Positions 59,967 through 64,000 of a stretch of DNA of 64,000 nucleotides are shown in pieces. The notes beneath the pieces are model-generated. The model had not been told where the DNA came from and made no database searches. It saw only the letters and a program-made list of their open reading frames with translations. Where the stretch lies: assembly GCA_019787685.1 (NCBI GenBank), contig JAHNUO010000053.1, positions 1-64,000 of the forward strand, in the 5' to 3' direction. The stretch is from Chiua virens. Taxonomy: Eukaryota > Basidiomycota > Agaricomycetes > Boletales > Boletaceae. The position numbers and the translations under genes were made by a program. Position 1 is the stretch's first letter, and the number at the start of each line of letters is the position of its first letter.

Positions 59967-60889
59967 GTCGGGGTTGAATAAACAGGGTCCCCATGTTTAT
60001 GTACTGAATGCCTGGCAAGCACCACCAGCAGGGTTCTATATCGGAATAAACTGGCTAACAAGTTTGGTAAACGTGGAGCAAAATTTAGCTCAGGGCTACT
60101 TCTCACCCTAGTCCAGCATTGGTAAAATTCCGTGGGTATATACGCTGAGTGTAATCTGAGATTGTTGCATTGAAGTAGGATCCGACTCTGATGGGCAGAG
60201 TTCATCCCAGTACTTCAGCACGAGTGCGAGCCAATGAAGACGATAGATGATCAGTTTGAAGTACTTCTCGTAAAAAAGATGGGATACGAAAATCATGGCA
60301 CCCGCCATCTGCAGCCACTGTAGAGACCAACACCAAGCCGCCATCACCCCCGTCTCCGATGTCGACATCACCGCCAATAATTCTAGTTACAGTTTCTTGA
60401 GGTCTTGACACACTGAAATTATGAGAAGGGAAGTGGTGGTAGTCCATGTGGCACAATAGGAAAAGCGAGGAGTGTGAACCCAATGTTGAAAGCTCAAAAA
60501 TCAGGACCAAGTTGTAAGCCTACTACAGCACACGCATTCCATCCTGCATTCCATCTCCTGACACGACGTCATCCAACAATGTCATTCCCCTCTTCAGAGA
60601 CATATATGTACGAACCAGCTACGATAGATCACAACTCACTTTTGTCTTCCCGTTTGCTCTCACCAGTACCGTTACGCTCGTGCACGTTCTGTTCCCATTC
60701 GAGCGCGCTGTAGTGTTACCGCCCTCCCAGGCGGTTTCCACAAGTGCCATGAGGTGCCATGGTTTGGTGACTTCCGCTCAAGGACTACATCCGAGAACTT
60801 TGGACTTTCAGAACGGGGGTCTCACCTCAACATCACATAAATACAGGCTACTGGGAATAGCATGATATACGTCTATCAGTACATTCAGG
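59967..60889. other. Gene-free stretch downstream of the TET/JBP-like gene
   Basis: Minus-strand frames at 59939-60510 have Gly/Asp-rich text (GDVDIGDGGDGGLVLVS) without family resemblance. It would include the 3' UTR of the dioxygenase gene. Confidence 0.3.
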
Positions 60890-63635
60890 CTAACAGAAGT
60901 AGTTATTTTCACTCCAGTAGTTTCTGTTTCCCTCTGTTCCCCCCCATAAATCCATGCCCCGGTCAGTATGAAATACAAAGGATGCCCTCCTTCCAATGTA
61001 ATCCAAGTTGAAGTGGGTGGATTCACCTGATCGGAACACCACAACGTCGCCACTTCCAAGCTCTAAAACCAACCCCTGCTCTACCAAAACAAGGGCTCCT
61101 CCTTCAAAGTCTCCAATGGGAATCACGACACAGATGTTCTTGTCCATGGCATCACGATGCGCCTCGGAACGGATGTTGAGATTGACCACCAAGGATAAAA
61201 ACGGCCTTGCTGGAGGTTCATACCCTCCTGGGAGACCTTCCGTCAACTTTACGAGGATTTCATACTCTTCAGATAAGTAGGCTTTTAGCTGGGGGTCATA
61301 GCCTAAGTATAACATTCTAAGGGGCAGACATCACCGCATACCAAATTTTCAACCCATTCAATCATGCTATCAAATGCACCCTGCAGCTTTTGGAAGCTGG
61401 CTTGGTTCTCAAACGTTTCTGCTGACATGTAGGGAATTTGTTGCGTGTGATTCGTCTTGGGCTTGTTGAATAAACGAAGCCGATGTGGATGAACATCTTG
61501 AGGTGCTTCAGCCCCCTATTGTGGTAGTCCATCTCTTAGATGTTAATATTTCATAAAAGATATATAGCGTACCGTCGTGACGTATCGGTTGTAAATGGCG
61601 AAATGGATACTCTCGAAGGGTTGGGCAGCCTGTTGGAAAGTGTCCCTTTCAGTTAAAATGGGCTCTGTGTCAAATGCCGCAGTCAACTTCTCTACTAGAC
61701 TGTTCTTTAGAATTGCCGGCATCTCACTACACACAAGCACCATGAGACTCTGGTCATCGTTTCTGATCTCAAAGGTCTGCCTGCATTATTAAATATAAGT
61801 TCTTATCATTACACGTCAGAGAATAGCACACAATCACCTTGGGAACTTGGTGACCGGGACTCGTAAAAAGGAATTTTCTTGTTTGACTCCATCTGAATAA
61901 AACTCCTCGAGCTGCACAGATCATCTGTCAGAACATGTGTCATGTGAGAGAAATGGCAATGTACCTTCTCCTGAAAATCGAAAATAGAAGATACCCTAGG
62001 AGACAAAGAAGCCAAGCGACGCTGAGCGTTCGTCCATTCAATATTATCATTTCCTTGTAGTCCTGCATTTGCACGCTGCTTGTTCTGAACATGGTTCGGA
62101 TTGAAGGAAGAGGATATCTTGAACATTGTCATCGTCATTTGGTTGGCGGATTGGGTAGGACCAGATTGAGGGGTGCCCTCAAATGCTATCAAGGAGCTAT
62201 TCGTAGGAATGCCAAGGTCAGGAGCTGATAAATCCTGCTGTTTGTGGGTTTCTAACCTTTCTTCAACATTCTCTGGATCCAAACATGTCGCCCACGCCTG
62301 TTTGTCTCTCTCAGGCAACACAAAATTTCTATATCAAAGAACGAGGCTCGTTACAATCCAGATATAATTTGGTAACACACACCGGTGTTTGATAGTGTCG
62401 AAGAAAGAATCAGTACCAATGATGTCGGTACTGTCCAGCAAATTGTTTCCCGTCCCGATTGAATCGACCTTCAATTTGAGAGGCAGCAGCTTTCGTAGAC
62501 ATGCAATGGATGGAATTAGAATAGTAGTAATGAGATAAGGTGTCTCTGTGCAACGTTTGTGAGTACTGGGGAGCAGGAGACGAATGATTTACTACTTGCG
62601 AGATGTTTTCGGCTGTCTGAGCATTTTTGCAATTTCCCAGGGAATCTGGCCAGGGAGTCTGGCTGCATCCACGCGAAGGTTCAAGGCTGCAACAAGTATC
62701 AGAAAATGGAAAGAACCACCAGCCGCAAGATACATGAGTCTGTGGCCCTCAGCAATCCATCTGGCGAAAGTGGAATACCCGGGAGAAGACGGAAGGTTCA
62801 GTTCGGGGATCTTCTCTTCATGGAAGCGTTGGATGCTAGTGATATGCGGTGAGTTGTCCATGACGCTGGCCCAGGAGGTACTGTGAGCTTAATGTCTTCC
62901 AAAGCAACGCTGGACTCACCGTTGACAATTGACGACCAGTTGGATGCGGTCGAGCATCATAGCAAATTCATCTCCACCGGTCCCTTGACATCGTTGGATT
63001 GTGGCTGCCAGTGAGTTGACCAGAACAATCTGAAAACCTTGAACCCGATTCCTAAATTCTTCTGCCCATCCGGCGAGTTTTGCATGACTGACGCCAGCAA
63101 GCTCAGCAATAAATGAGTGAGCAGAGTGGTTGACACAATGGGCAAAGTCAGGAGCTGTCACCCAACGTTGTTCCATGCAAGCTGTACTTGATGCTGCGGT
63201 TTTGCGTCGTTTCTTTTTTCGTCCGCCCCGAGAGCATCTTTTACTGGCATGAACATTTATTGGTGGGTCTTCAGGGTCTGAGGCTGGGTCAGGATCCGTT
63301 TCTTCAGCTAGGGCTAGCAGCTCCCTGTCAAGACTGCTTTCCCGCAGAGGCCATGATTCGCTATCTTCTACTACCGTGCCTTCCATATCGGTATCCGTGT
63401 CTGATTGACAGTCACGAGGCCGTGGCGGGCACAAAGGCACGGTTGATGGTAAGTGGGATCCTTCTGTGGATAAGCCAGTGCTGGTGGACTGGGCGTCACG
63501 GCTATGACGAAGAGCTGCAAGGCGGCAAGCCAGGCTTGACGCATCAGAGGAAGGGCCCAGCAACTGGACAGCAGATTCAAGCAAATTTAATTCAGCATCA
63601 CTTACCTGCAGGGTGAATGCCTCAGAGAAGGCCAT
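60890..63635 (-). CDS. 2OG-Fe(II) dioxygenase of the fungal TET/JBP-like group
   Basis: The last exon (61315-60890) reads LVVNLNIRSEAHRDAMDKNI, IPIGDFEGGALVLVEQGLVL, GSGDVVVFRSGESTHFNLDY and GRRASFVFHTDRGMDLW. HRD supplies the first His and Asp iron ligands, STHFN the distal His, and GRR the 2OG-binding Arg. This order fits TET/JBP-like oxygenases, which oxidise methylated bases in DNA or RNA and are expanded in agaricomycetes together with KDZ transposons. The N-terminus (ATG 63635, exon to 62920, phase-consistent intron to 62880) has a basic patch (KRCSRGGRKKKRRKTAA) that could be a nuclear signal, an AHSFIAELAGVSHAKLAGWA helix, and GGSFHFLILVAALNLRVD in exon 2. Middle exons cover about 62500-62400, 62330-61990 and 61740-61330. 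No stop or slip was found. The start lies about 20 bp from the end of a dispersed repeat, so the promoter may be repeat-derived or the 5' end lost. Confidence 0.6.
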
Positions 63636-63651
63636 GGACGACTTCGCAAAG

Positions 63652-64000
63652 TACTGCCAAGGAATGTGTGAAAGTTTGAGCTCAATGTTTCTCTCACTGG
63701 TGAGAGAAACATCGAACCCAGGCTGGGACGTGGGAAACTTAAGCCAACTCTTTCCATACAGTCTAGGCTACCTACAATGTAATAAATATACTTTATCCTA
63801 GCCATAACCTTGCCCTTGTGAGACATGATTGGTTGGATGAGCATCTCTTCTTCAGGGTGACACATCCATGTTTCAGTATCTATAATCCAGAAAACAAAAA
63901 AGCTGTGTATGTTTGTCCGTTCATGAGATTCTGTTGGAGAATCCTGGATGCTACTCACGTTGTCATATCGACCCAATGTGAGCATCATATCCGCCCAATG
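63652..64000 (-). mobile_element. Dispersed repeat, copy 2, cut by the window end
   Basis: Near-identical to 41415-41762. The differences are a few substitutions, 3 extra bases or so around ATGCTACTCACG and one 4-base gap near CACATCCATG. It ends at the same CAATG where copy 1 meets SCY1. It abuts the start codon of the dioxygenase gene. Confidence 0.85.

Overview
The window is nuclear DNA from a filamentous basidiomycete, almost certainly an agaricomycete. The evidence is short GT-AG introns of about 45-90 nt on both strands, and gene families typical of that group: a myosin-domain chitin synthase, a CYP, fungal BTB proteins, a TET/JBP-like dioxygenase, an OrsD-like zinc-finger protein, and Ty3/gypsy and DIRS-like retroelements. 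I see no rRNA, tRNA or CRISPR.

Layout. 0-1 kb: tandem repeats. 1.0-4.4 kb (minus): an acidic unknown protein, a mitofilin (MIC60) fragment and a frameshifted BTB protein. 4.6-8.3 kb (plus): a multi-exon gene with a PD-(D/E)XK-like core. 8.4-13.5 kb: GTGTACAAAC repeats, a WD40 remnant, a decayed EMC1 copy without its 3' end, and a broken AIG1-type GTPase. 13.5-17.3 kb: gene-poor. 17.3-26.5 kb: a nested transposon block, in which a gypsy gag-protease remnant is cut by a solo LTR, itself cut by another solo LTR, and abuts a truncated minus-strand DIRS-like element. 26.5-33.4 kb: AT-rich DNA, then a gene of the zinc-finger type usually attached to RecQ-like helicases but without the helicase, then a small inverted-repeat element. 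33.5-41 kb: gene-poor, with a methyltransferase pseudogene and a coiled-coil protein. 41.4-51.6 kb: fragments of SCY1, a P450, SMC4, a myosin-chitin synthase and an alpha/beta hydrolase. 51.8-58.6 kb: a Ser/Pro-rich unknown, a Met17-type sulfhydrylase pseudogene, an apparently intact integrase-core transposase gene, and a SEC27 pseudogene. 59.3-63.6 kb: a possible small secreted protein and a TET/JBP-like 2OG dioxygenase gene. A dispersed repeat ends the window.

The main message is that at least eight conserved, normally single-copy housekeeping genes (MIC60, EMC1, SCY1, SMC4, SEC27, chitin synthase motor, MET17, P450) are present only as pieces, mostly cut at one or both ends and carrying stops or one-base frameshifts. 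The pieces lie side by side and several borders coincide with repeats, notably a 67-74 bp palindromic GGCAG...CTGCC element present in three full and two partial copies. This looks like a gene-fragment and transposon graveyard. Some one-base shifts lie in homopolymers and could be sequencing errors, but the missing ends, internal deletion and substitution stops cannot all be.

The genes that look able to work are the PD-(D/E)XK-like gene, the integrase-core gene, the TET/JBP-like gene, the acidic unknown and the coiled-coil protein. No co-regulated pathway is evident; the shared theme is mobile DNA and, possibly, DNA modification linked to it.
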